From: Hirudinaria manillensis
Taxonomy: Eukaryota > Annelida > Clitellata > Hirudinida > Hirudinidae
Reading direction: 5' to 3'
Length of the DNA: 64,000 nt
Assembly: GCA_034509925.1 (NCBI GenBank)
Contig: CM067530.1
Location: 11,452,501 to 11,516,500, forward strand
Part shown: one piece after another, positions 21,344-33,628 of the stretch
Layout of the letters: each line of letters opens with the position of its first letter
How positions within the stretch are numbered: position 1 is the first letter of the stretch
Notes under the pieces: generated by a model
Databases searched by the model: none
Seen by the model: the letters and a program-made list of their open reading frames with translations, nothing else
Told to the model about the DNA's origin: nothing
Position numbers and translations under genes: made by a program

Positions 21344-24300
21344 TCAATGACGACTCAAGTCATCGAAGCAGTCGAAGCAGTGGGGCATCGATCGATAGAT
21401 GGCCACGTTGTCCGCACCCAATGGCACTTCGCAGCCTTTGCACTTGAAGCACTCCGGATGGTAACGTGCATTCAGCGCGTAGATGTTTATCGTCTGCTCT
21501 GTCGCTAGAAGTTAACGAACATTAAGAAATGAGTAAATAATTTCGTTTACAATTTGTTTAGAATTAAATGTTAAAGAAAACAAAAACATCTCAAATCTAT
21601 ATTCAGTTCATCAACACACAAACAAACACACCAACCCAATTCATCTTAACCGAGTGCTCAACGTGCAAAGTAACATTCGAGAACATTAAAATCAAAATGG
21701 CACCATTGTTATTGTTCACAATAAAACTCCCATAAAATAAAAAAACATCCGTACCGAGACAGTAGCCGCAGCCCGAGCAAGAAGCTTTTTCTCCGAGTCT
21801 GTTGAGGGGAAAACCCATCCTGGGGTCGCTGGGCAGCTCGTGCGGAGCGACGCGATTGGCCGGCACCGAGGAGGCGGCCCAGTAGTACCTCCTTTTCAGC
21901 TGATCGTCGTGATAGGCAAACAGGAAGTCCACGGAATCGGTCAAAGACGCGCCTCCGCGACCGGACTCGAACGAGAGAAAGTCGGGTCGATCGTCGGTCG
22001 AAGGAGAACGAGGAGAAGGAAAGACGGAGGAGAGCGAATCCTCGGGACTAGAGATTTTCTTCCGGGTGATCGGAGAGGGGGGAACGTACCTGACGACCTC
22101 GGAGCACCTGTCGGAGCTCGGGGTCGACAGGGTCTCGACCGCGGGACTCGGAACCGGATGCAAATAGCTCTGCACGAGGTTGAGAGAAGAAGGCGGTGCC
22201 TGATGGGTCGAAGAGGAGGAGGAGGAGGATGGTGATGATGATGATGATGGCGGCAGTGATGATGGCAGTGATGATGATTCCATGAATTTGGAGATGGAGG
22301 CATCAAAAGTCAGATAGGCTGCCTGTTCTCTCGACGTCAGGATGTCCGAGGTGACCAATAGGGAGTCGTTGCGTTCAGGAATGGGAGGAGTCGAGACGTC
22401 TTTCAGGAGAGAGGAGGCAGTGTTGTCGGGCTGGGTCTAATATTAAAGAAACATTGCAGTTATAATGCAATGATTTATAATTATTACTGTAATAATAATT
22501 TTTAAAAATTATTTAATCAATGAATTATTATGAACTGACGAAACTCAGATGAAATTCACGTACAAATAGAAAATAAATAAAAGACCGAGAGCTAAAAATA
22601 CCGTCGGTCCCGAATCGTCTGCTTCAAAACCCGCTTTGTCGACCGAAGTTCCGGAACGATCGACGGAATCGAGGCTCTCCGTGGAGGTCGTCGGAGAGTC
22701 CGGCAGGACTTCGACGGTGGCCGTGTTGACGGGGACGACGCCCGACACGGAGACTTTGTCCACCCTCTCCGTCCTCAGTTTCATCCAGGCGGGCTCTTCG
22801 AAAGCCTCGTTGTATTCCTCGTCGTTGTTGTCGTCCTCCTCCGAACGATCCGTCTTTCGGAACGAATAGACGACGTCCGAGCTCGGCAGGGCCTCGTCGA
22901 CGGACGGCTTTTCAACGTCGCTGGAGAAGGACTGGCTCAGCCAATCGTCGGTGAGAGAGGTGAAGGTCGGAGGGAGGTCAGGAGAGGTGGAGTGGATGCC
23001 TCTGCTCCTGTTGTTTGGCCTGGTTTAATTTTGCCAAGTGGATAGATGGATGGATAGATGGATGTGTGGATAGATGGATGGATGGATCGATGGATCAATC
23101 AAAATTCACAAAAAAAGGTAATAATCCCACAAGTGTTTGCAATAATTTGCCACAATAATGATTACTAGTGATTAAATTATGAAATTATTAATAATTATTA
23201 ATATTATTAATAATATTAATTATATTTATTGCTCATGGTGACAATTAGCATAAATAATTCTAGCCAATGGTATTACAGCGGGGCAAAGAGAGAAAGGGAT
23301 GACTTGCTGAACTTTGACCTCGAAGAGTCGACTGCAAAACTCTTTCTGTTCTTTACTTCGATCACTTCTTCCTCCAGGAACCTTTCTTCCTGCGAATTCA
23401 ACAAATTATCGGTGATGATAATGATCGGAGTCTAAGACGACGACGATGATGCTGAGGAGGATGATGACGACGACGACGATGATGGTGGGGATGATGATGA
23501 CGACGGCGACGATGACTCTAACCTGCAGCTGCTTCATTCTCTCCACCTGGTGAGCTCTCCTCAAATCCTCCTTGAGTTTTTCCTTCAACAGGTCTTGATC
23601 CCTCTGGAACTTGTCCTGTTGAGGTTTAAGTTTAAAAATTTAAAATTTAAATTTAAAATTAAATTTAAAATATCTTGCGACGTTGTTGCTTTGCGTGATA
23701 ACAGAACCCGCCATCGCAAAAGATTGATTTCCACGTCTATCAGACAGACAGACATCGACATCGGAACGAGTGACGTTCCAAAACAAACGAACGATGGAAA
23801 CTTGTTTTTCATAAACAACGAGTAGGTTGATCGTATTCTCGATTTCTAAGTCTCAAGTTATCATCACCACCACCGTCATCATCATCAACACTCACTCACT
23901 ATTATCATCATCATCACCAGGCTTAAATGCAGCCCTATACGTACTACCATCATTATCGATGAAATCATGGCACGTCATCGCATCACCGCTCGAACGCAAA
24001 CCTTCAGCTTCTGCTCGGCCCTTCTGTTCCATTCCTCCATCTTTTTCCTCTCCTCGTCGAAATCGAACACCTTCCTGGATCCATTCGAAGCCTCTTTTCC
24101 AGGCCTCCCGAACCTCATCGCGTTTTCCAGGTCGTGTGCGAACCTCTCCATGTACGTCGGGTTGAACTTTCCGCTTCCCGGAGGGGCGGGCGACGGGACG
24201 GCCGGGGAATCCCGACGCAGGACCTCGGCCCGAAGGGGACCCGACGGCTTTTCCGGGAGTTCGGGGGACCCCGGGGTCGCCGGTCGATCCCAACCGGGGG

Positions 24301-27300
24301 ACAGCTGGTCGCAGATGCTCGACGAAGCGGAAGTGGGGACGTCGTACTTTTTGGTGACCTCGTCCAAGGTCAAAAGTTCATTCATGAAGTCGCTTCTTCT
24401 CCTTTCTGGTTTGCATTCCAAGGTTTGACCTTTTGGGATAGCTTTTTAATATTAATATTTATTTAATATCTATTTATTTATTAATTAATATTGATTATGT
24501 ATTTGTTTGGGTTTGTGTTCTGTAATGATATGCGATTTAACTTTTACTCCATTAGATACTATTGTTATTGTTATTATTATTATTATTATTAACATCACTA
24601 TCATCATTACTACTTAACCATGTGGATGATCAATAGGTTTCTGGCATGTTTTCAGGTTCGTACCCATTTCCATCACAGAGTCAAATTAGAATCAAACAAT
24701 TGATTACAAACCAAAACAACTAAAATCTTAAACAATTATTTACAAAATTATTCCTAAAATTCAAAACCCACCCCGAACTGCCTCCTCAACGACTCCATTT
24801 TCTCTGGATTTTCCCTCCTCCGGTTCGACTTTCGTTTCCAAACCTTCCTTCGCTTCCCCTTCCGTTCCGTTTTCTCGTTCCTCGAATCCGATCTCGTCGA
24901 AATCTTCGAGCTGCTTCAGAGGCCGAGACTTGCCGACGAGCGACAGCTTTTCGACGTCCCCGACGAGTCTGTCGAAGTCGTCCGACGTCTCGTCTCGACC
25001 GAGAGTCGCGGGGGACGTCGCGAGGAGGGCGGCGATCGGCGAGGGGAAGCGTCCCGGAGCCGCCGGGATTCTCCGGTCTTTCGGGCCCGACTCCTTCGTG
25101 GCGAACGAAGAGGAAGAAGACGACGAGGAAGAAGTTTCGAGGTACGAGAAGTGCTGCCCCACTTCCCCGCCGGTGAAGGCTTCTGACCATCCAGGAAAGG
25201 TTTCCCAGTTCGGTGGCGCAGGTGCCTGTCAAAGAGTCGAGTTGGGTTTTTAAGTAATCCTTGTGTTAAGGAGTTTTTGCGAGTTCAAAGCCATGGGGTG
25301 TTAACCTCTTCGGCGTCATCGTCGTCACCCTCGTCTTGCTCTATGAACTTCGAGACTCGTTGATGCGTAGACGTGCCGGAGATGTTTATCGGTTGCGATT
25401 GGCCATGCTGCGCCTGGTAAAGAAAGAGATTATACAGCTATAAAGCTGTCATCATCATCAACACCGTCAGCATCACCATCATCGTTCTGAATCGGCTCAC
25501 CAATCTCCGATGGCTAGCTGTCATTTCAGTTGCTTCCATTCTTCTATAAAAAAAAAAGATAAAATAAAGTAATCAGTAACCAATAAACACAACAATTCAT
25601 GACTCGTGAACCTCCAAAAACTGACCCGGAGTCGATCCTCTCAGAAGTTGAATGAACCTTCTTTGAGCTTCCATTGCTCCACTCAGATTCAAACTCCTGC
25701 AAACAACAAGAAGTTCAATAGCAAGCGATGGTAATGATGACACCAACATGGCGACTTCCGACCCACGACGAGTCAACGTCGATACAAATTTAGTCGCGCT
25801 CACCGACTTTCGGAAGATTTTCTCTTCACGGAGATTTCCTCCGGCACCGCTTTTACGGACGATCGGACCGGGAAGCAGTTCCGGTTCGCCGAACGAGGTC
25901 ATGTCGAAATAGGAGGGGTCGACAAGGGCCTCGAAAGTTCGAAGGTCGAGGGATGCTTCGGGTCTGAGGGGGCGAGCCACCCTGCCCAACCAGTACAGCG
26001 TCACCAGTATCTGGACGGATGATTTATCGTAAATTATTCATTTCGTCGCAAAGGAAAGACGAACTCGTTAACGAAAGGGTAGGAGATCCTCGCCGTCGAG
26101 GGGACTGAAACCATGGCAACCCATTGGGGAAATGATGCGTGCGAGTGCAAGCACTCGTTTGTGTTTGTGAGATGCAAATTGATGTCACGCACGAGAGTCG
26201 ATCGGAGAGGAACAAAGACTTTAATGAACGGGACTCACGTTCCTCAGTCTTCTGTCGGTCTCTCGACAAAACTCCTCCTCGGATCTTCAAAAAAGATTTT
26301 CATAATGATGATGATGATGACGATGATGATGATGACGATGATGATGGCAGTAGTGGTGTTAGAGATGGCAATGACAATGGTGATGGTGAGCAGGAAGAAG
26401 AGGAGGAGGACTATGATGACTATGCAAATATCTTAATATGCAAGACATAAAAGCCGATTGAAGAACGAACAAACGGTATAAAAAAAAGCAGATGCTTGAG
26501 TTCTCAAGGCCCCCATCAAGATAACCAGAGTGGTAGCAATGAAGGTGATGATGACGACGACGACGATGGAAACGATAATGATAACGACGACGACGATGAT
26601 GATGATGGTGATATGACTGACTCACCCTAGAGTGCCTCTGATGTCAAGGTCGTCCAAGTCTCTGATGTCAAAGAGTTGTGCCTCCTGCAGTCCGAAGTCT
26701 TCTTTGCACGAGGATTGGAAGAGACTCAGGTTGTCCTGCGTGACGTTGCAAGACTCTTATCAGTTAATCGGTTAATTAATATCAGTTAATCGGTTAACTA
26801 ATAACAATTAATCGGTTAACTAATAACAATTAATCGGTTAACTAATAACAATTATTTCTGTTGCCATAGCAACTAATGTAACAATTGTGTTATTAGAAAC
26901 AAATGACAAATATTGAATATTTAATTATCACGAGATTGATAACAAAAATAATCGTTATTTTAATAATAATGATAATTGTTATTTTAATAATAATAATAAT
27001 CGTTATTTTAATAATAATAATAATTGTTATTTTAATAATAATAATAATTGTTATTTTAATAATAATAATAATAATAATAATAACAATAATAATAATAATA
27101 ATAATAACAATAATAATAATAATCAGTTGAATTTCTTGAATAATAAAAATCACAAAACGAATTAAACGATTGCTTTGAGCATCCAAACAATTGCTTGGCA
27201 ACGAGCGAACTTTAATTTATTTCATTTAATTTTATTTTTTATTTTATTTTTTAAAATTTCTTTTTATGATTCCCGAAGCCGTTGCTCTTGCAAAGCAACC

Positions 27301-28272
27301 TCACTGCAATCACAAGCAGAAATGCTTATACAAGGTTTTCTATATTTTTTTTCTTTATCATTCGTTTTCTTTCCTTCCACCTGATCCTCGATGAACAATC
27401 ACGGAAGCAATTAAACAACCGAACGATCATTACCTTCAAGGATCAAAAAGCTGCCGTCAAAGTTTTTGAGGAGAATTTTTTTAAGATCGGAGGAAGAAAA
27501 AGAAAAAAAATAACGGGACGAGGGATCGACCGAGAGACGAACGAAGGCGGACCTCGCGTCGCGAGAACATGGACTTTCTAAACGTATGTCACGTGACGTC
27601 GTGTCGTCGCTCGAGTCGATCCGCCGTCGTCGGGATACGAACTCGCGCACTTCGGGTTGCAACCGCGACTCGATCAACTGTCACCATCTGCAAAGCATCA
27701 CTTCAGATAAACGATGCTCGTAAACAGCTTCTGATCAAAGGTTCGAAAGAAAAAAAAATCAATTTCTTCCGAAATCCCGGCAACGATTTCAGAAAAGAAA
27801 CTGAAAGCAAAGTTGGACTTCAAAGATGGAAGATTACTTTTGGAACTGCATTTGGAAAAGAAAATAATTTTGTGAAAGGAAAAATACTTTGGGGTCATCC
27901 TGTAAATTGTGAGGCGTCTGCTGTGAAGCAGAGGCTTGAAGCATGTGGTACTGCTTAAACTTAAGTAGTGTTGTTGTGATAAATAACAACAACAACAGTA
28001 AATCAGTTACTCTCAACATCATCATCATCATTCTCGTCCTCTTCTGCGCACAAACACTCGCTCGTGTCGATCGGAACTTCACATAAAACAAATGTAACTG
28101 TGAATAAATAATAAATAAATAAATAATCAATTAATTAATTAATTAATCAACAAAAAAGTGAAATTCCTCAATTGTAATTGTCTGCCTCTTTGCAATGCAC
28201 CGAATACCACCTCGGAATGCATCAAAACAACGACAATCATCCAATGAATTTCATTCCCTTCATTCTCATAAT

Positions 28273-28305
<33 letters not shown>

Positions 28306-29908
28306 GATACATAAGAATTCAAATAAGAGCAGAAATGTTGCATACCAAGTAAGCAACAGGAGTCTGCATCTGGTTAATTCTCCTGATGCAACCAGCTTTC
28401 AGTCCATTGGCCAATCTAGAAATGTAAAGATAACAATTATATAAATAAACTTTTTTTTATCTCCGATGAGTAACGACATGTAACGACTTCATTGTTATTC
28501 GTTAACGATACTTTGTTCCTTTCGGTTGAGACATTTTTATTTCATCTGTTCTAAGATTTCCAACAACAACAACAACAACCAACCAAAAGTAATTGTAAAC
28601 AAATCAAGAATCCGTAATCAACACTTAATCCATCAAGCAACAGTTGCTGATTCGACTCAAGATAATTATTTGTAGAACAAAAACAGGATTCAAACACACG
28701 AAGCATTTAGATCGAAATGGGACGAAATAATGAAAAATTATTTCTGTTTAAGAAAGGAAATGTCATGAAAATCAAGTCGACCTGCACAGAAGTACTCCAT
28801 CCTGCAGGGATTTTATCAAATTCTCTTCGTATTTGAACTTGTCTCCTGTAATGAACTGAAAAGAAAAACATACAATCATTTAACAAGGTGGATTGACTGA
28901 ATGAACAGGTGGATGAGTAGTAGTAATAGTAGTAGTGGTGGTAGTTGGCAAGCATTGCAAAATAATAGCCAAGTTTAATTACAATAACCCATGGTTGAGT
29001 AAATAGTCGTTTATTATTATGTTATTATATTTATTATTATTCTTAACTACATTTGACTGAAATGCAGTCTCAAATTAACCAATCAAACTTATCTACTCCA
29101 TGTTAACATTCAACATGACCCTCCAAATCCACAACAACACTGCATCATCCACAACAACACTTCATCATCCACAACAACACTGCATCATCCTCCCAGGACC
29201 ACAGACCAACCATTACATCAAAAATTATAGGCTCAGATTTATGACCTGCTGACAAGTTAATACAAACGGAACAATCTGGCATTCAACGAAAGCATTCAGT
29301 CACTAATTGAAGTTACAACCTAATGCCCAGAGAAGTTAATTAGACACCTCTGGATTTGAGAAAACATTCCCTCTCAGATTAGTTTCGTCGTGAACGCCAA
29401 TCACTCAATTAAAACAAACTAGCCGATTGACAACATGCTAATAAATTTCTTGCAGACAATTAACAGCTTTACACAATCGAGTTTAAAAATGCCAACTTGA
29501 AATTTAAGAAACAAATCTTTTAAAGTCTTGACTCGGTCGATACAGTAATCATGACAATGAGCGAGACATTCAAAAGTCTGCGTCATATTTGCCTTAGACG
29601 CTTGTTCAAACATGGAGAGCGACAGGAATAGGAATGCAAGTTTGTCCTCTGAGCAGACGCCGAGTGACAAACAAGAAATGATCGCAAAGTCGATTCGCGA
29701 GACAGAAGTTTCGTGCAATCAATGGACGGAGCTAATTAGCATCTAACAACATCATCATCACCATCATCATCATCATTCGATTAACCTCGATCCAACGCTG
29801 GCTCTCCTTCACAGCCGATTTCGTCAACTGCGCAAATTTCAGATTTTCTGAAAACTCTCCTCTCGTGTCCACGTTTTCGAGTCGATGAACTTCGTTCATC
29901 TTTCGCAT
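21344..29908 (-). CDS. LMO7/LIMCH1-like protein: CH domain, coiled coil, C-terminal LIM domain
   Basis: Sixteen exons: 29786-29908, 28782-28855, 28346-28415, 26626-26735, 26239-26284, 25804-26010, 25626-25696, 25501-25543, 25306-25413, 24772-25225, 24002-24405, 23523-23615, 23319-23389, 22602-23019, 21755-22436 and 21344-21504. All phases agree; 1044 residues. Residues 34-165 are a calponin-homology domain of the LMO7/LIMCH1 type (ESQRWIE, SLQDGVLLCRLANG, RRINQMQTPVAYL, LQEAQLFDIRDLDDL, ETDRRLRN, TLYWLGRVAR). A long Ser/Pro-rich middle follows, with charged coiled-coil stretches (FDEERKKMEEWNRRAEQKLK; DKFQRDQDLLKEKLKEDLRR). The C-terminus is one LIM zinc finger (CSGCGYC...HPECFKCKGC...CFDC). 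Family members bind actin/myosin and act at cell junctions. The start ATG at 29908 is the first in a frame that stays open upstream, so an extra 5' exon is possible. Confidence 0.9.
23040..23096. repeat. (GGAT/AGAT)n in an LMO7-like intron
   Basis: GATGGATA-type tetranucleotide units immediately upstream (in gene sense) of exon 14 of the LMO7-like gene. Confidence 0.85.
26761..26850. repeat. 22-nt tandem array, about 4 copies
   Basis: Units close to CAATTAATCGGTTAACTAATAA repeat four times with small changes in the first copy. It lies directly upstream of exon 4 of the LMO7-like gene. Confidence 0.85.
26946..27125. repeat. 24-nt minisatellite followed by (AAT)n
   Basis: The TGTTATTTT or CGTTATTTT core starts at 26953, 26977, 27001, 27025 and 27049, an exact 24-base period. 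The spacer is a fixed-length run of AAT units. After the fifth copy the sequence becomes plain (AAT)n with AAC interruptions. It lies in the LMO7-like intron between exons 3 and 4. Confidence 0.9.
27615..27690 (-). other. Degenerate tRNA-like sequence, second copy
   Basis: On the minus strand an A-box-like TGGTGACAGTTGA, a GGTTGCAACCCG hairpin-like loop and a B-box-like GAGTTCGTATCC follow in tRNA order within about 70 bases. Stems pair only partly. It resembles the block at 1535-1600. Possible SINE relic in the LMO7-like intron; weakly supported. Confidence 0.25.
29131..29190. repeat. 20-nt tandem array, 3 copies
   Basis: ACAACAACACTGCATCATCC occurs at 29131-29150, 29151-29170 (one G-to-T change) and 29171-29190. 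Intron 1 of the LMO7-like gene. Confidence 0.9.
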
Positions 29909-32080
29909 CCGCCTATTTGCGTCCCAACTCGCCGAAAATGACTAGAGAAAACTGCAAAAACAATCTGAATCCATAAAAATAGCCATGAACGATGAGATCA
30001 TCGGCCAAACTCAAAGATCGCGAATCCTACTCTCAATCTGTCTGCTTCCGAAACATGTGCGAATTGCTCTAAAGCGCAAAATGTTGGTAAAATAAAATTT
30101 TCTAAAATTTGGATTATTGCTTAAAAATATGTGTTTATGTTATGAGAGCTTTGAAAAAAATAAAAATAAAATAAACGTAACCTATAGCAATGGTGTTCTA
30201 AAGAAAACAATTATCCGACCAACGAATCGCAAGTCTCTCCAAACAGAAAATGCTTTTTTTTTTATATTCCAGTAAAATGCAACTTACAATTTAAACGGAA
30301 GGTTTACTGCATGCACTGTGCTTTCGATCGAAGTCACGAAACAAGTGAATGTATTTGCAAAAACTTGGCTCGGCTCAGCTGAAACACGGCAAAGTTATTA
30401 CAGCCAGCAACGCTTGCAGCCAATCTTTTCCATGAACTTTAATAACTCCAAATCATTCCAAATCGAGCTGTAAATTATCAATTATTTCTCATTCTCCCAT
30501 TTTATGGGCAATTCGACGTGACTAGGCGGTTGTAAATACTTATTTCTCTCTGTGGAGGCGAATAAAGGCACTTTTTAGTGTACGCTTCTTTTACCTGGTG
30601 GCGTGCACGGGATTGTGTAGGATTGTGTGCACGCATTTACTTGCACGGAAGTTCTCTTTAAATCTCCGGACAGACTTAAAGATCGTACCTGAAAGATTAA
30701 GCCCGAGTAAATACAATTTTAATTTATTCATTATATTTGTTTGCACTTTTGACGAGTGATAAAAAAAATATATCACGTCAGAAACAAAAAACGTCTTTTT
30801 CTGGGATTAAAAGCTCTGGGAGAAGAGAAATGTTATCTAAAATGATTTTGCTTAAGAAAACACACACGCAAGCATATCAGTTCCCCATTGTCATCCTATG
30901 CTTCGAGTCTAGACATGCTGGAGTGCAATGGCAGCGCTTCATTCAAGATGGAAACCGGGGATGAATCAAATAAATAAAAAAAAAATAATTGCAATCGTTT
31001 CGAATAAGAGGAAAACCTTGAGTACAAAAAAATCGACAGCCCGACATTATAGTGCCTCTCCGCCATTTTGAGTGTCGCGAAACGGAAAGAACACGGAAAC
31101 GAGAGCCCACCGTGTCCGTCTGCTTCCAACATGTTATTGGAAAATGATGACGACCACTGTTTACACAACATGGCGACCAGCGAGAATACATGATGCAGAT
31201 TAAAACTGGCATATCTCCTTCGACTGGTTTTTTATTTTATTTTTATTTTTTATTATTGTTATTGTTATTATTATTATATTAAGACTAAAGTTTGTTTATA
31301 GTCGTATCCGAATTATTAGTAACCATTCCTGTTCGTCTTTGTAAATACAATTATTCTCATTTTTTAACTAATTCTATTATTATGTCCATTATTCGTTGTC
31401 TCTTTTCTGTCGGCATTGCATTACATCGAACGTAATGAACGTTGAAAAGTGAAAAAGCTCGCACGCCAACGAAACAAGCGTATCAGTTTCGTATCTGCCG
31501 AAATCTGCCAACAGGATGCGAAGTTTACTTTTCTTGAATTTTTTTTTCCAACAGAATTCCTTTTAGAAAAGAAAAAAGATCTCCGTCGTTCAGAGAGACT
31601 GCTGTCTTTAGCAATATTCTTTTCGATTCCCTTTTTCCAAAATCACCCGGGACTTTTTGAAAGCTTGTTTCAAGTTTATTTTTAGTCAAAATATATTTAG
31701 CAGATTTATCATGCTGAACTAAATAAAGTTTCTAGGGAAATTGGTTCTGTGCAACATTTATAGTCGCCGGAAGACTAGTCGGGCATTTTCAAGAAAACAT
31801 GTCGATTCTATAAAAATAATAAGCTGAACGTGGCTTTATTGAATTTTTAAAAGTAAATGCGTTTGAATCCAAAGCAAACGTTTGCTTTTCGACTAAAATG
31901 CTAAACGATCGAAGCGTTCGACAAAATCGTCGGAATTGTAATTGCCGGGACAATTTAAAACGAATAAAAGTCTGGCTGAATAAATAAAAAAAAACTGATT
32001 CGAAATTATTTTTAAACGTGAGAAAACAAACGAAGAAAAAAAAATATCTTTAAGAAATTATTCTTCGCTCTTTTATTCTC
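29909..32080. other. Intergenic, no gene recognised
   Basis: About 2.2 kb between the LMO7-like start and the orphan receptor stop. Frames here are short and lack splice signals or family resemblance. It should hold the LMO7-like promoter and any 5' UTR exons. Confidence 0.55.
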
Positions 32081-33628
32081 TCAGTTTTCAGCACAACACC
32101 GATCGCCTCTGTTTACATTACAATAGCAGACGAATTTCAGCGATAGGATGGAGCGATAAAGACCATCCAATTGGGCAGCATTTTTCATTATGAGAGCCAG
32201 CGGCAATGCCGTCCATTCCATAGTAATGGCTGCTTCGAGAACGATTGAGAATTGGCAACTAATGTCGACTGTAAACATTGAACAGGCGAAGATGAACTTG
32301 AAAAAAATGGAGACAAAGATTAGCACGACGATGGACGCCTTTTCGTTTCTTTGTTTCGGCGATTCGTCGTCGTTCGAATTCGTTTCAATTTCTTCGGACG
32401 TTTTTTCGAGTATCGATGTCGTGCAACTGTCATGGAATCTCGGATTGTTCGTCCCTTCCGCGGTGGTCGTCTGCTTGGATGAAGAAAATGACGAATCGTC
32501 TTGCTCTTTGCTCTGTCTCTTTCCAGGTTCCATCCTTCTGAGTTGATAAGATGTCAATTCGTTCGGCTTTCCCTTCGTAAGTATCGGGAAGCTTCCGGCA
32601 TGAGCTTTCGGGTTTTCAAGTTGATCTGCCAGCGCACAAACGTCGACCGACCATTTCCTGATGTATTTGTAGTCGCCCGTCCTCTTTACGCCGCTGGCGT
32701 AGCCATCTTTTGCCGTCAGTTCCAGTTTGGACCTGGTGCTGTGGTTAAATGGAAGACCGATGTTGGCGACCGTGTGTCGTCTGCAGGACTTTTTGCTTCC
32801 CTGGAAGTTGGATTTTTGATGGTCATCCTCTTCGCTCATTCTTGAACTTGTTTTCGATTTGCGTCTGTTGGAGGATTGAGTAGGTCTGTTGTTGTTGCCG
32901 ACGCCAACTACCGACTCTTTGTCGGTGTTGTTGAACTTGTCGACGAAATCCGAACATTCTGGATTAGGAATCCCCTTCTGGCCTCGTCTGCTTTTGACTG
33001 CGGATTGTTTCGACTGCAATAGAGCTGCCAGGATTGTCAACAGGAAGCAAAAAATGGCCATCGAACGGTGGTAGATTGTCACTCTTTTTCGAGGATCCGA
33101 ACAAGAAAAAGAAGAAGAAGAAGCGGTTTTGTTGATGCCCGTGATGACGGCGAAGTTGACATAAGCCCCTACGAAGCCCATCAGATGGGAAACTACGATG
33201 GTCGTGTATTCAAGATGGCGACGGATTTGCGGCCGACGGCAGAACGCGACAGCCGAGGCGAGCGCCATGTTCAGAGCCGATGCTGTTTCCAAGTAGGCGA
33301 CGAGAGACGATCCCAAGAGTTCCGTCACCTCTGAAGGGTTCCAACTCGTTTTCCATCGACACATCCACGTTGCCAGCAGTTTTGTGGGTCCTATGATGAG
33401 ACATCCAATCAAAGAAAGGGCCCAAATGCTAGTCATCCTCATCTGTTTTGCCATGGTCAGGGTGAGAGCATTGCAGAAGACGCCCATTGTCGCTGCGGTA
33501 GCTGCTGCCACCGACCAAACGAGCGCCTGCATTTGCGAGAGGTCAATCTCTTCATCGAAAGTATGAATTCTAGCAGATGAATTGTCCATGCTAAGAGACT
33601 CTCCTTTGTTGTCTGTCTCAGCCGTCAC
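32081..33628 (-). CDS. Divergent seven-helix orphan receptor-like protein
   Basis: A single large exon of about 515 codons that I do not recognise by name. Hydrophobic segments suggest seven helices: about 34-58 (ending FCNALTLTMAKQ), 68-90, 104-130, 142-164, 188-206, then a hydrophilic stretch of some 225 residues, then 436-458 and 463-495. The layout matches a GPCR with a very long third intracellular loop. Neither DRY (FCRRPQIRRH after helix 3) nor NPxxY is present. Cys90 and Cys176 could form the usual extracellular disulfide. A T-rich tract ending in TTTAG lies at 33632-33640 and the frame is open to it, so an upstream exon may exist. Otherwise translation could start at the ATG near 33589 (MDNSSARIHTF). 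A minus-strand AATAAA sits close to the stop, about 32072-32077. Receptor identity is inferred from topology only. Confidence 0.6.
   Translation of the reverse strand: MTAETDNKGESLSMDNSSARIHTFDEEIDLSQMQALVWSVAAATAATMGVFCNALTLTMAKQMRMTSIWALSLIGCLIIGPTKLLATWMCRWKTSWNPSEVTELLGSSLVAYLETASALNMALASAVAFCRRPQIRRHLEYTTIVVSHLMGFVGAYVNFAVITGINKTASSSSFSCSDPRKRVTIYHRSMAIFCFLLTILAALLQSKQSAVKSRRGQKGIPNPECSDFVDKFNNTDKESVVGVGNNNRPTQSSNRRKSKTSSRMSEEDDHQKSNFQGSKKSCRRHTVANIGLPFNHSTRSKLELTAKDGYASGVKRTGDYKYIRKWSVDVCALADQLENPKAHAGSFPILTKGKPNELTSYQLRRMEPGKRQSKEQDDSSFSSSKQTTTAEGTNNPRFHDSCTTSILEKTSEEIETNSNDDESPKQRNEKASIVVLIFVSIFFKFIFACSMFTVDISCQFSIVLEAAITMEWTALPLALIMKNAAQLDGLYRSILSLKFVCYCNVNRGDRCCAEN

Noticed and set aside
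23892-24466. Several overlapping long frames on both strands, some Pro/Arg-rich
   Set aside because: They are shadows of LMO7-like exon 11, which has higher GC and few stops in other frames.
26946-27066. CRISPR-like regular spacing
   Set aside because: The 24-nt units are contiguous with no unique spacers, in a eukaryotic intron.
26893-27201. Poly-Ile frame, possible membrane protein
   Set aside because: Translation of the AAT-type array. Repeated LIIIIIVI units come from the 24-nt minisatellite.
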